A stretch of DNA of 64,000 bases from Paenibacillus rhizovicinus (GTDB lineage: Bacteria; Bacillota; Bacilli; Paenibacillales; Paenibacillaceae), in NCBI RefSeq assembly GCF_010365285.1, contig NZ_CP048286.1, positions 4,807,501-4,871,500 of the forward strand, read 5' to 3'. How positions within the stretch are numbered: position 1 is the first letter of the stretch; every line of letters starts with the position of its first letter. Shown here piece after piece: positions 56,701-64,000 of the stretch. The notes under the pieces were generated by a model. It had not been told where the DNA came from and did no database searches. It saw only the letters and a list, made by a program, of their open reading frames with translations. Both the position numbers and the translations under genes were made by a program.

Positions 56701-59700
56701 AACGAAATTCAAACGATTCGCGTCGATTCCACGACGTATCCGTACAAGAACACCCAGGGCGGAGACGGCGGCAACTGGGGACAGTTTGATAAATCGACGC
56801 AATCCAAAGATTATTTCGCCACGACCGGCGGCTGGTGGCATGATTCGTATGGCTACATGTACGATAACGCCGGCAACAACGGCGACGTGAACGCATTCAC
56901 GTTCGATGGTACGGCCGTATCGGTCTTCATGCGTACTTTCGATGCAGGCGGATTGTTGGACGTCTACTTGGACGGCGTGTTCCAGACGACGATTGATTCC
57001 AAGACGACTAATACGGTATCGAATGCGAAAGTATTCGAGAAGACCGGCTTGCGCGGCGGCGAGCATAAGCTGGAGCTGAAGGTCAAGACCGTGGCCGGGC
57101 GCGGAGCTGTCGTTGTCGACGGATTCGAGTACGTCTATGACCCGAACGCGACCGTTCCGGGCTTCGCGGCGCCAGCATCGCTGAACGTCGTTCAAGGCGA
57201 GAACGCGAGCATCACGATCACGCGCGACGAGAGCGCTCAGGAGATGGCCGGCACGTACGAAGTGACGTTCCCGGACAACAACTGGTCCGTCGTGTCCGGT
57301 GCCAGCTTCGCGGCAGGCAGCGCGAGCGACACGATCGTCGTCAGCGTACCGGCGGCTTACGCGCTGCCGAACGGCACGATCAAGATCGCTCCGATCGTCA
57401 ATGGCGTCAAATACGCGGAACAGACGGTATCCGTCGTTGCGCCGAAGATCGCCTTGCCGGATTTGGTCACGCTGCAATCGCCGGCTTACCGTGCCGAGCT
57501 TGACGGCGAGACGACATTGAATTTCACGGCGAAGGGCGGCTACACGGCTGCCGCAGGCTACATGCTGCATCAACCGGACGCCGAGCACACGGACGCATCC
57601 GGGTATATCGTCAAGCTGGCCGACGTTACGCTGGACAGCGACGGCAAAGGCTCGATCACGTTCGACGCCGATCAATACCCGCACGGCCCGGTAGCCGTGA
57701 AGGTGACGGCGACGAAGGCGGACGGCTCGAAGACGATCGAGGATTACTTCCAGTTCTACAATAACGGCGGCGCGGATTGGAATATGGGCTTGGAGAACGC
57801 GCCGATGCCGTCGCAATTGGACGGCCTTGACATGCAGGTGACGTTCCAGGACGACTACAAGACGATGCCTACGATTTCGAAGACGGGCATCGACGGCCAA
57901 GGCCAACGCACGACGTACGCTTCGCACAAGCCGGATTACAAGGATTACGGCAATGCCTTGTTCGCCGACCGCGGCAGCGCGTACGATCCGTTCGAGCAAA
58001 TCGAAGACTACTTGAAGATCAAGACGAAGTACTACGAAGAGAAGCTGCCGGCCAACGTCGACGGCTACCAACGCCACTATACGACGGGCTTCCTCAGCTC
58101 CGTCGGCGATGACGGCGTAGGCTTCCGCACGAAAGGCTACACGGATCAATACTTGGAGGCTCGCTTCTTCGTCGGTGCCAACCCGGGCCAATGGCCGGCG
58201 TTCTGGACGCTGACGGGCGTGAACGACGAAGCGACCGACGAGCTCGATATTATCGAGGCGTATCCGCCGAACGTGTCGGGTTATTCCATCGCGACCCATC
58301 CATGGGGCTACGATAATCTGGATGGCGGCGGCAAGGCGGTCAACACGGTCGACCTGATCGGCAGCGACGCCGGCAACATCTCGATGGGCTTCCACACGTA
58401 CGGCGTGTTGGTTAAAGAAGATTACACGACGTACTACTTCGACAACAAGGAAGTCTACAAGCAGAAGACGCTGCCGTTGTCGTGGCGCAAAGGAAGCTAC
58501 TTCCTGATCAACAACGCGATGACGCAAAGCGACGCATTCCCGCCAGGCTACGGCTTCGACCGCTACGGCGATCAATCCGACATGTACATCGACTGGGTGC
58601 GCGCATATGAGAAACCGGTAAATCCGGCTGACGTTATCTTCGACACGGCCGTATTCAGTCCGGTCAACGTTACGCCAGGTCAAGACATCAGCCTGGATAT
58701 TAACCGCGTAAGCGACGGCGCGAAAGCACTCAGCGGAACGTATCAAGTCGACATGCCGCAAGGCTGGTCGGTCGTCTCCGGCGGCACGTTCAGCGCGGGC
58801 TCGTCGAAAGACACGCTGGTGCTGCACGTACCGGATAATTACGCCAAATACACGTACGACTTGAAGATTACGCCAGTAGCGAGCGGCACGAATTACAAGA
58901 CGCTGACCGTGCAGACGAAGAACACGGACGATTCGATCGGCGTCGAAATTTATCCGGTGCAGAACGCGGCGAAGAACGGCTATGACGTCAAAGTCGCGCT
59001 CACGAACAAGCACGATTCGGGCACCGTTGCCGGCGGCACCGTGCAGGTTACGGAACCTGCCGCGGCGGCAGGCAGTTACGCCTTCGGCGACATCGCTGGC
59101 GGCACGACGCAGTACGTCACGATTCCGGCCGCGATGCTGTCGGCCGACAGCCGCACGCATTTCACATTCCATATTACGAATGCGGACGGTTACGACCGTT
59201 CCTTCGACAAGGACATCAGCGATTTGACGGCAACGCGCGTCAATCCGGAGCATCCGATTCTCGTCGGCGGCGCGCTTGACGGCACGATCGACGCGGATGC
59301 ATGGGCCGGCTCGCAAGTCATCCACATGAGCGGTGCTCAGGCTGGCGACCGTTCGGGCGATCAATACGTGAAGTGGGACGACAACTATCTCTATCTTGCC
59401 GTTAAAGTAACGGACGACGTGCACAGCATGTCCGCGGCAAACGTATACGATTCTTGGGGCGCCGACAGCCTGCAGGTGTCGTTCGACCCTGAACGTCCGG
59501 GCAGAACGGCAACGAGCGACAACCATCCGCGCTTCATCGCGTCGCTGAACGCGACGACGGGCGAGTCCGCGCTCGGCAATGAAACATGGGGGCCGGTCAC
59601 GACCGGGAACCTGAACGACATCAAGTACAAATTCACCCGTGACGAAGCGAACCACTTGACGAACTACGTGGTCGCCTTCCCGTGGAACAGCATCCTCACC

Positions 59701-61014
59701 GACGCCCGCAAGCCGGCGACGGCGGACCTGACCGATCTCGGCATCTCGGTCATCGTCAACGACAACGACGGCGGGGGACGCGAAGGCTGGATCTCTTACA
59801 TGGACGGCATCTCCAGCGGCAAAGATCCGCTCAAGTTCGGCGATTTGATCTTGTCGTCGGAAACTTCGCTGCAGCCGCAGGAACCGGAACCGACGGATAG
59901 CCTGCACGCGACGATCAACGCTCCGGCATCGGCTTTCGTCGGCCAGCCGGTCGATTTCCAAGTCGGCATTGCCGGCGTAACCGATCCGTTCACGCTTGCG
60001 GATCTGATCGTGAATTACGATCCGAGCAAAGTGGCATTCGACACGGTTGCCGGCGAAGACGGCAAGCTTAGCCTTGCCGAAGGGGCCATTGCCTCCTTGA
60101 AGGATCACTTCCACGTGCTTGGCACGGCGGTGAAACCGGAGCTTGGCCAAATCCGCATCCTGATGGCGAGCGAAGGCGCAAGCAGCAGCGTGCAGGCCGA
60201 CAGCGACCTGCTGGTGCTGCATGGCACCGTCAAAGCCGACGCGGCGGTCGGCACGACTTCGATCTCGCTGACGGACTTCGAGGTTATCGATGACGGCAAC
60301 TCGACTACCGTCGATACGGCTTCCGCTTCCGCGAACATCGCCATCGGCAATACCGATAAGAGCGAGCTCAGCGCAGCAATCGACAGCGCGCAGAATCTGC
60401 ACGACCACGCGGTTGAGGGTTCGGAAGCCGGCAACTACACGCCGGGCGCCAAAGCGGCGCTGCAATCAGCTATCGACAGCGCGGCAGCAGTGAGAGACAA
60501 CACTGCGGCAACGCAAGATCAGGTGAACGCAGCCGCAGCGGCACTCGCAAGCGCGGTAACGGCATTTAACGGCAAGGTCGTAGTCGTTAACGCCGACAAG
60601 GCCGCGCTGAACGCTGCAATTACAGCCGCACAAGGCAAATACGGCACTGCGGTGGAAGGCACGAAACTCGGCAAGTTCGCGGTCGGTTCGAAAGCCGCGC
60701 TGCAAGCCGCAATCAACGCTGCAAGTGCCGTAACGAATAATGCTTCGGCGACGCAAGGCCAGGTGAATCAGGCCGTTAGCGATTTGAATGCCGCGGTCCA
60801 AACGTTCCTGACCAAGATCATTACGCTCGTACCGGGCGAGACGGGCATTACGACCAAGGATTTGTCGCTCGTCGTGAAATACTTCGGCCTGAAATCGACG
60901 GACGAGGGCTGGGATGCCATTGCCGCAGCCGACATGTTCGACGACGGCGAGATTACGATCCAATCGCTTGCCGCCGTTGCCCGCATGATTCTCGACGGAT
61001 GGCTCGAACAGTAA
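53788..61014 (+). CDS. Giant secreted protein with two GH16 domains, CBM-like, cohesin and dockerin-like modules
   Basis: A 2408-residue protein; signal peptide about 1-39. Two GH16 domains have the catalytic ELDIIE signature at 307-312 and 1485-1490. Each follows a module with SPAYR and DVTL motifs and precedes a beta-sandwich linker, which recurs four times in all. Three homologous CBM-like modules (each with STYPY and GGWW or NWW; about 568-710, 832-970, 975-1118) lie between them. A CBM9/DOMON-like module (about 1815-2028), a cohesin (about 2039-2186), two FIVAR repeats (about 2191-2346) and a dockerin-like end (2351-2408) follow. GH16 enzymes cut beta-glucans or galactans internally. The cohesin-SLH protein encoded next may tether it. 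Confidence 0.88.
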   Translation: MRIKREWQRYHRSMALLLTFSLLVSAFVGFGFPNTVQAAADDGDRITSVISPAYRSDITSNTINIEFYNKLGTTAKVYSQKQPADLNNNNNGTKDLVGDVTLADGNGSIAFPASQYPNGPISVRIQVFQNGTEIDNAYLQLNNKVGVEWRAGLDQAPVNPVTVGMDNVFEDDFKTMPTINKTGIGATYASAKVDEARGGMFGWAAFEDADGPNNPFSIEDNEYMKLSTVYHPTGYVRNDYWKQKVSTGYLSSMNQAGGGFHTEGGRNQYFEARMFFGPNPGMWPAFWTLTANGYVQNPDLANQPSDELDIIEGYLGTPSGYQIAWHPWGYDKPAAASYDASKLGGGYSANLDTAAFNNINLAMGFHTLAVYITKDWTYYYCDNVEVTRHKTLPFSWEYGNYFILNAAVSDHYGINGNAADPFENFDVPGGFTRYGNEADTYVDWVRVYQDAPGTVRFESDDTVKALSGDVVKVNVSRNADAAALSGAYHIDAPAGWKIMDDGQFVDMNGSYSAPFAAGSSKDTLTFLVPNDYDETSDITITPVASGGTSYSPIVVSATATGATGELIRIDSSTYPYRSTENGNDQGGWNTYDPSTNLGSYFEFINGGWWRDGWSWMYVQESADTELNFNFNGTSIALDMTKCNQCGEGDIYLDGVMQQHIDTYATQDQPFRAFEKTGLEDGDHTLKIKGANNAATRYLRIAGFEFRHFEDPNMPKFWTENTFFKAAPGDEISVIINRNGAAGTRFGTYNLTFPTSGWQVKAGDNWQTATSQSFSTNHYEDTIQLKVPSNYTSKNGQVNITPTSSDGTYDPMKVTVQAPDAPEAPAITGIGEKRTVDGSTYPYVTANGGTDGAWTSFDHSSQPNDYFSFHGNWWKDSWAWMYITAGTEQDVTFNFEGDAVGLYARYIDGGSAFDVYIDGVKQGSVDTNGSSGKKRVFSKSGLPVGNHALKLVVTRPGGSIVLEGFEYDYVKSNEIQTIRVDSTTYPYKNTQGGDGGNWGQFDKSTQSKDYFATTGGWWHDSYGYMYDNAGNNGDVNAFTFDGTAVSVFMRTFDAGGLLDVYLDGVFQTTIDSKTTNTVSNAKVFEKTGLRGGEHKLELKVKTVAGRGAVVVDGFEYVYDPNATVPGFAAPASLNVVQGENASITITRDESAQEMAGTYEVTFPDNNWSVVSGASFAAGSASDTIVVSVPAAYALPNGTIKIAPIVNGVKYAEQTVSVVAPKIALPDLVTLQSPAYRAELDGETTLNFTAKGGYTAAAGYMLHQPDAEHTDASGYIVKLADVTLDSDGKGSITFDADQYPHGPVAVKVTATKADGSKTIEDYFQFYNNGGADWNMGLENAPMPSQLDGLDMQVTFQDDYKTMPTISKTGIDGQGQRTTYASHKPDYKDYGNALFADRGSAYDPFEQIEDYLKIKTKYYEEKLPANVDGYQRHYTTGFLSSVGDDGVGFRTKGYTDQYLEARFFVGANPGQWPAFWTLTGVNDEATDELDIIEAYPPNVSGYSIATHPWGYDNLDGGGKAVNTVDLIGSDAGNISMGFHTYGVLVKEDYTTYYFDNKEVYKQKTLPLSWRKGSYFLINNAMTQSDAFPPGYGFDRYGDQSDMYIDWVRAYEKPVNPADVIFDTAVFSPVNVTPGQDISLDINRVSDGAKALSGTYQVDMPQGWSVVSGGTFSAGSSKDTLVLHVPDNYAKYTYDLKITPVASGTNYKTLTVQTKNTDDSIGVEIYPVQNAAKNGYDVKVALTNKHDSGTVAGGTVQVTEPAAAAGSYAFGDIAGGTTQYVTIPAAMLSADSRTHFTFHITNADGYDRSFDKDISDLTATRVNPEHPILVGGALDGTIDADAWAGSQVIHMSGAQAGDRSGDQYVKWDDNYLYLAVKVTDDVHSMSAANVYDSWGADSLQVSFDPERPGRTATSDNHPRFIASLNATTGESALGNETWGPVTTGNLNDIKYKFTRDEANHLTNYVVAFPWNSILTDARKPATADLTDLGISVIVNDNDGGGREGWISYMDGISSGKDPLKFGDLILSSETSLQPQEPEPTDSLHATINAPASAFVGQPVDFQVGIAGVTDPFTLADLIVNYDPSKVAFDTVAGEDGKLSLAEGAIASLKDHFHVLGTAVKPELGQIRILMASEGASSSVQADSDLLVLHGTVKADAAVGTTSISLTDFEVIDDGNSTTVDTASASANIAIGNTDKSELSAAIDSAQNLHDHAVEGSEAGNYTPGAKAALQSAIDSAAAVRDNTAATQDQVNAAAAALASAVTAFNGKVVVVNADKAALNAAITAAQGKYGTAVEGTKLGKFAVGSKAALQAAINAASAVTNNASATQGQVNQAVSDLNAAVQTFLTKIITLVPGETGITTKDLSLVVKYFGLKSTDEGWDAIAAADMFDDGEITIQSLAAVARMILDGWLEQ

Positions 61015-61031
61015 CGCATGTTTCGAACGAA

Positions 61032-61063
61032 ACGGAGGAAGGCTCTCGGGCCTTCCTTTCCGT
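61032..61063 (+). terminator. Terminator after the giant GH16 gene
   Basis: Stem built on GGAAGGC with GCCTTCC (loop TCTCGG), extended by ACGGA with TCCGT, followed by a pyrimidine-rich tract. Only 43 bases before the next start, so some read-through is likely. Confidence 0.6.
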
Positions 61064-61105
61064 CTTCTCATTTACGATTTGCATAAGGAAGGAAGTGTGA
61101 TCGCC

Positions 61106-62140
61106 ATGTCGCGTAAACTATTGTTCGGTTTTCTTATTTGCCTGCTGATCGGAGCCCAAGGACTTGCGCCGGCCCGCGCGGCCGCGGTGCAGTCCTTCGC
61201 GCTGAAGGCGATTACGGCTTCACCTGCCGCTGACGGTTCGATCAAGATCGAGCTGCAAGGAAAGAATCTAGCCGACGTTTATGCATTCGATGTTACGCTC
61301 AGTTACGATGCGGGCAAGCTGCGGTTCAAGGAAGCGGCGAGCAGCATCGCGGGCATGTCGACTGAACCGATTCTGACCGACGGGCAGGTACGCTTCGCCC
61401 ATACGAAAATCGGCAAAACGGCCGGCGTTAGCGGCAGCGCGACATTGGCCGCATTCACATTCGAAGAGATCGGCACCGGTTCGGCCAAGGTCGCCATTCA
61501 AGATTTGAAGCTGGTCGATTCGAAGCTGGCCATGACCGAGCTGCATCCGGATGCCGGAATTTCGGTACTTGCGAGCGCTGCGGGCAAATTCAGCGATCTC
61601 GGCGCCAAGTGGTCGTGGGCCGCGGAGTCCATCAACTATCTGGCCAGCCATGGCATCGTAGGCGGAACGGGTAACGGCAAATACGAGCCTGCCCAATCCG
61701 TGAAGCGGGGCGATCTGATTCTGATGCTCGTAAGAGCGTTCAACCTCAAGTCGCCGCAGACGGACGGAGGCAATTTTGCCGATGTCCCGAAAGGCAAATA
61801 TTATTATGACGCGATTGCCGCGGCCAAAGCGCTTGGCATTGCCACCGGCGACGGAGCGGGGTTTAAGCCCGAAGCGGCGGTGTCCCGCCAGGAAATGATG
61901 GTCATGATCGATCGTACGCTGCATGCCATCGGCAAGGAGCTGCCGGAGCCGTCCGGCAAGGAGCTGGATGGTTTTGCCGATAAAGGCCAAGTCGCCGATT
62001 ATGCCGCCAAGTCCGTTGCCGCGCTGGTGAAGGCGGGCATCGTGAAGGGCGGCACGGTCGGCATCGAGCCGGCCAAATCAACGAACCGCGCCGAAATGGC
62101 GGTCATCCTGTACCGCATCCTGATGCTGCAGCAGCAGTAA
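61106..62140 (+). CDS. Cohesin-domain surface protein with three SLH domains
   Basis: A 344-residue protein; ATG after GGAAG, with GTG at 61097 as an alternative start. The signal peptide covers about 1-25 (LLFGFLICLLIGAQ...ARA). Residues 27-155 form a cohesin-type beta-sandwich (SIKIELQGKNLADVYAFDVTLSYDAGKLRFKEA, ending VDSKLAMTELHPDAGISVL). Three SLH domains (about 160-344: FSDLGAKWSWAAESINYLASHGIV; FADVPKGKYYYDAIAAAKAL; FADKGQVADYAAKSVAALVKAGIV) bind the pyruvylated cell-wall polymer. The layout is that of a small scaffoldin-like anchor that could hold a dockerin-bearing protein on the cell surface. The obvious candidate is encoded immediately upstream. Confidence 0.9.
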   Translation: MSRKLLFGFLICLLIGAQGLAPARAAAVQSFALKAITASPAADGSIKIELQGKNLADVYAFDVTLSYDAGKLRFKEAASSIAGMSTEPILTDGQVRFAHTKIGKTAGVSGSATLAAFTFEEIGTGSAKVAIQDLKLVDSKLAMTELHPDAGISVLASAAGKFSDLGAKWSWAAESINYLASHGIVGGTGNGKYEPAQSVKRGDLILMLVRAFNLKSPQTDGGNFADVPKGKYYYDAIAAAKALGIATGDGAGFKPEAAVSRQEMMVMIDRTLHAIGKELPEPSGKELDGFADKGQVADYAAKSVAALVKAGIVKGGTVGIEPAKSTNRAEMAVILYRILMLQQQ

Positions 62141-62153
62141 TACGCATGCCAAT

Positions 62154-62190
62154 AGGGCCGCTCTCGTCCGACCGGACGGGAGCGGCCCTT
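62154..62190 (+). terminator. Terminator-like hairpin after the cohesin-SLH gene
   Basis: Fifteen-base stem (AGGGCCGCT CTCGTC with GACGGG AGCGGCCCT) and a short loop; the T-run is poor. The rest of the 323-base spacer holds the promoter at 62268 and no gene. Confidence 0.7.
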
Positions 62191-62267
62191 GGTGCGTGCA
62201 GCGACGGTAGCGATGTTTCGTGCGGCAACTATACGCTAGATGCTAGACGACGAACGCATAAAAGCGG

Positions 62268-62296
62268 TTGACACGATTAAACCCTGCAGGTATCAT
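62268..62296 (+). promoter_or_regulatory. Strong SigA-type promoter of the FGE gene
   Basis: TTGACA (62268-62273), 17 bases, TATCAT (62291-62296). The leader before the FGE start would be about 160 bases. Confidence 0.75.
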
Positions 62297-62463
62297 ACGA
62301 AACATAATAATAACCGAGTAATTTCGTTGGAATTAGCCAATTTGCATCGCGGTCGCTTGTCGGCCGGAGAGTCGGAGACATGCTTGGGGACCTCCTCGTA
62401 TTGTGGCCTGTCTCATTTGCGTTTATGGACAATAAGCTTGCGGATAAAGGAGATACGACAACG

Positions 62464-63471
62464 ATGGAAGCTGATCACAAGCCGTCTTGCTGCTGCGGGG
62501 TATCAAGAGCAGAGCCGGAAGCGTTGGAACGAGGACAAGCCGATATGCAAGCCGACGCGCAGCCGGAACTGGCTGATTCGGCTCCGGAAGCTGATTCTCT
62601 CGTCAGCCAACAGACGAGAAGAGACATGATCTATTTGCCAGGCGGCGAGTTCCTCATGGGTACCGATGACGAGGAGGGATTCCCGCGAGACGGCGAAGGC
62701 CCGATCCGGAAGGTCGCATTGTCCCCCTTCTATATGGATGCCTGCGCCGTTACGAATGCGGAATTCGCCGCTTTCGCGGAGGCGACCGGCTACGTCACCG
62801 AAGCGGAGCGGTTCGGCTGGTCGTTCGTCTTCCATCTGTTCGTGCCGGAAGCAGCGAGAGCCGCTGCCAAGCCGGTGCCCGGAGTGCCTTGGTGGCTGGC
62901 CGTCGACGGCGCAAGCTGGCACAAGCCGGAAGGCGAAGGATCCGGGATCGACGATCGGCTCGATCACCCTGTCGTTCACGTGTCGTGGAGCGATGCCGCG
63001 GCCTACGCGAAGTGGGCGGGGAAACGCTTGCCGACGGAAGCGGAATGGGAATACGCGGCGCGAGGCGGACTCGCGCAGAAGCGATATCCGTGGGGCGACC
63101 TGCTGAAGCCGGACGGGGAGCACCGCTGCAACATCTGGCAGGGCAAATTCCCCGATAAGAACAATGCCTCCGACGGCTATGCGGGTACCGCGCCGGTACG
63201 TTCTTTTGCTCCGAACGGCTACGGTCTGTACAACATGGTCGGCAACGTGTGGGAGTGGTGCGGCGACTGGTTCACCGCTCAGCCAGCGGAAGCGCCGGGA
63301 AGCGGCGTGAACCCGCAAGGTCCCGTAACGGGCGTAAGCCGGGTGACGCGAGGAGGGTCCTACCTCTGCCACAAGTCGTACTGCAACCGGTACCGGGTGG
63401 CCGCGCGCAGCTCCAATACGCCGGACAGCTCCACGGGCAATATGGGCTTTCGCTGTGCGGCGGATGCTTAA
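62464..63471 (+). CDS. Formylglycine-generating enzyme (sulfatase-activating)
   Basis: A 335-residue enzyme starting at ATG 10 bases after AAAGGAGA. After a charged N-terminus, the FGE domain begins MIYLPGGEFLMGTDDEEGFPRDGEGP and contains RLPTEAEWEYAARGG, NMVGNVWEWCGDWF and VTRGGSYLCHKSYCNRYRVAARSSNTPDSS. The last keeps both cysteines of the copper site, so this is a true FGE rather than a generic sulfatase-modifying-family protein. It converts the Cys of a CxPxR motif in sulfatases to formylglycine. No sulfatase gene is in the window. An N-terminal SCCCGVSR cluster is unusual. Confidence 0.93.
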   Translation: MEADHKPSCCCGVSRAEPEALERGQADMQADAQPELADSAPEADSLVSQQTRRDMIYLPGGEFLMGTDDEEGFPRDGEGPIRKVALSPFYMDACAVTNAEFAAFAEATGYVTEAERFGWSFVFHLFVPEAARAAAKPVPGVPWWLAVDGASWHKPEGEGSGIDDRLDHPVVHVSWSDAAAYAKWAGKRLPTEAEWEYAARGGLAQKRYPWGDLLKPDGEHRCNIWQGKFPDKNNASDGYAGTAPVRSFAPNGYGLYNMVGNVWEWCGDWFTAQPAEAPGSGVNPQGPVTGVSRVTRGGSYLCHKSYCNRYRVAARSSNTPDSSTGNMGFRCAADA

Positions 63472-63496
63472 GGCAGGTACGAATCTTTATGGAGGA

Positions 63497-63538
63497 TACC
63501 GCAATGCAGCGTAACAGCGCTGTGCTGCGGTATTTTTT
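63497..63538 (+). terminator. Terminator after the FGE gene
   Basis: Fourteen-base stem with three mismatches (TACCGCA-ATG-CAGC against GCTG-TGC-TGCGGTA), then TTTTTT. Confidence 0.82.
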
Positions 63539-63662
63539 GTATGCGGAAAAGGCAGGTTTCCACGGCCGCGACGGCAATCGCCTTGCGCCGCAAGAAGCCG
63601 TGACGCGCGCGGAAGTGGCGGCAATGGTCGAACGACTGCTTAAGAAATCGAATTTGATTTAA
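63504..63662 (+). pseudogene. SLH-domain remnant
   Basis: A 52-codon frame from ATG (with GGAGG upstream) to TAA whose last 35 residues read as the end of an SLH domain: GFHGRDGNRLAPQEAVTRAEVAAMVERLLKK. There is no signal peptide or rest of a protein, and the first codons coincide with the FGE terminator hairpin. It is probably the leftover 3' end of a deleted SLH-protein gene. Confidence 0.7.
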
Positions 63663-63707
63663 CGCGAGTGTGCCGGAATTCGTCCGGTCCTCGCCGACAT
63701 GCATTGG

Positions 63708-63740
63708 ACGCGCACCGGATTCATTCGGTGCGCGTTTTTG
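63708..63740 (+). terminator. Terminator after the SLH remnant
   Basis: Stem CGCGCACCG with CGGTGCGCG around loop GATTCATT, then TTTTTG. It may be the original terminator of the lost SLH gene. Confidence 0.88.
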
Positions 63741-63852
63741 TTTTATGGGACAAGGTGCATAGGAATACCCGTATGTTTTAGAGGTTTGCCTTATATAGCT
63801 GGTAAATTTGCCTTGTTACAATGGAAGGGACTGATGATTTGGAGGGGATTCC

Positions 63853-64000
63853 ATGCTTGCTGTTGATTATGTCAATCCGTTGATCGGCTCGATTGGCCAT
63901 TTGCTTACCGCAACTTCGCCTACGGTTTCGCTGCCGCACGGCATGATGAAGCTTGCGCCGATAACGACGCCGGGCATTGCGGACAAATATTTGGCGGACC
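63853..64000 (+). CDS. GH92-type alpha-mannosidase, N-terminal part only (cut by window end)
   Basis: The ATG follows TTTGGAGGGG. The 49 visible residues begin MLAVDYVNPLIGSIGHL and continue TVSLPHGMMKLAPITTPGIAD, the N-terminal pattern of GH92 exo-alpha-mannosidases. No signal peptide is visible, so the enzyme is probably intracellular. Family assignment rests on this short stretch. Confidence 0.75.
   Translation, partial: MLAVDYVNPLIGSIGHLLTATSPTVSLPHGMMKLAPITTPGIADKYLAD

Noticed and set aside
56635..60465. A 1276-codon antisense frame opposite the giant GH16 gene
   Set aside because: It mirrors the codon bias of the sense gene (few stop codons on the opposite strand), has Arg and Val-rich random-like composition and no domain. 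The sense strand has clear domains throughout.

Overview
The window comes from a spore-forming, GC-moderate Firmicute of the Paenibacillaceae (Paenibacillus or a close relative). The evidence is a Bacillus-type 16-gene tRNA cluster behind a 23S rRNA gene, a small acid-soluble spore protein (SspI), a LiaRS/Psp envelope-stress operon, YesM/YesN-type two-component systems beside sugar ABC transporters, and very large SLH-anchored glycosidases. Species cannot be named from the sequence alone.

Layout. 1-4430: 3' part of a 23S rRNA gene running straight into 16 tRNA genes, with no 5S gene between, closed by a terminator. 4496-9280: a small coiled-coil protein and an envelope-stress operon (LiaI-like membrane protein, PspA, PspC, second PspA, LiaS-like kinase, LiaR-like regulator). 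9349-11860: a nested tandem repeat, then divergent mobB and moeA (molybdenum cofactor); MoeA carries a large low-complexity insertion. 11882-18588: FliD-like orphan protein, Gly/Tyr-rich small protein, YwmB-like protein, zwf, a decayed cyclase gene and prfC. 18653-25162: two TM2-domain proteins, then a LacI regulator followed by three Gfo/Idh/MocA oxidoreductases and a ThuA protein; the last two oxidoreductases are a tandem duplication. 25163-31074: sspI, a Ktr/Trk RCK subunit, a SpoU-type RNA methyltransferase, a ROK regulator, a two-gene chromate transporter, and a LexA DNA-binding-domain-only protein behind a perfect SOS-box palindrome.

31118-64000 is a carbohydrate island: GH35 beta-galactosidase; sensor kinase, solute-binding lipoprotein, SLH-anchored GH101 endo-alpha-N-acetylgalactosaminidase, two permeases and an AraC-type response regulator; a sugar isomerase-like protein and AraC regulator; GH32; a 2408-residue protein with two GH16 domains, a cohesin and a dockerin-like end; a cohesin-SLH surface protein; a formylglycine-generating enzyme; an SLH remnant; and the start of a GH92 mannosidase gene. 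No transporter ATPase is present, which is usual for such importers using a shared MsmX-type ATPase.

The most notable system is the neighbouring pair at 53788-62140: a giant secreted enzyme with cohesin plus dockerin-like modules beside a cohesin-SLH anchor, which suggests a small cellulosome-like surface complex. Three units of the island (solute-binding protein, permeases, giant GH16 protein) share a promoter motif, TGTAAG-NN-CTTACA, placed 7-9 bases before a -10 box, suggesting one regulon, perhaps under the local YesN-type regulator.
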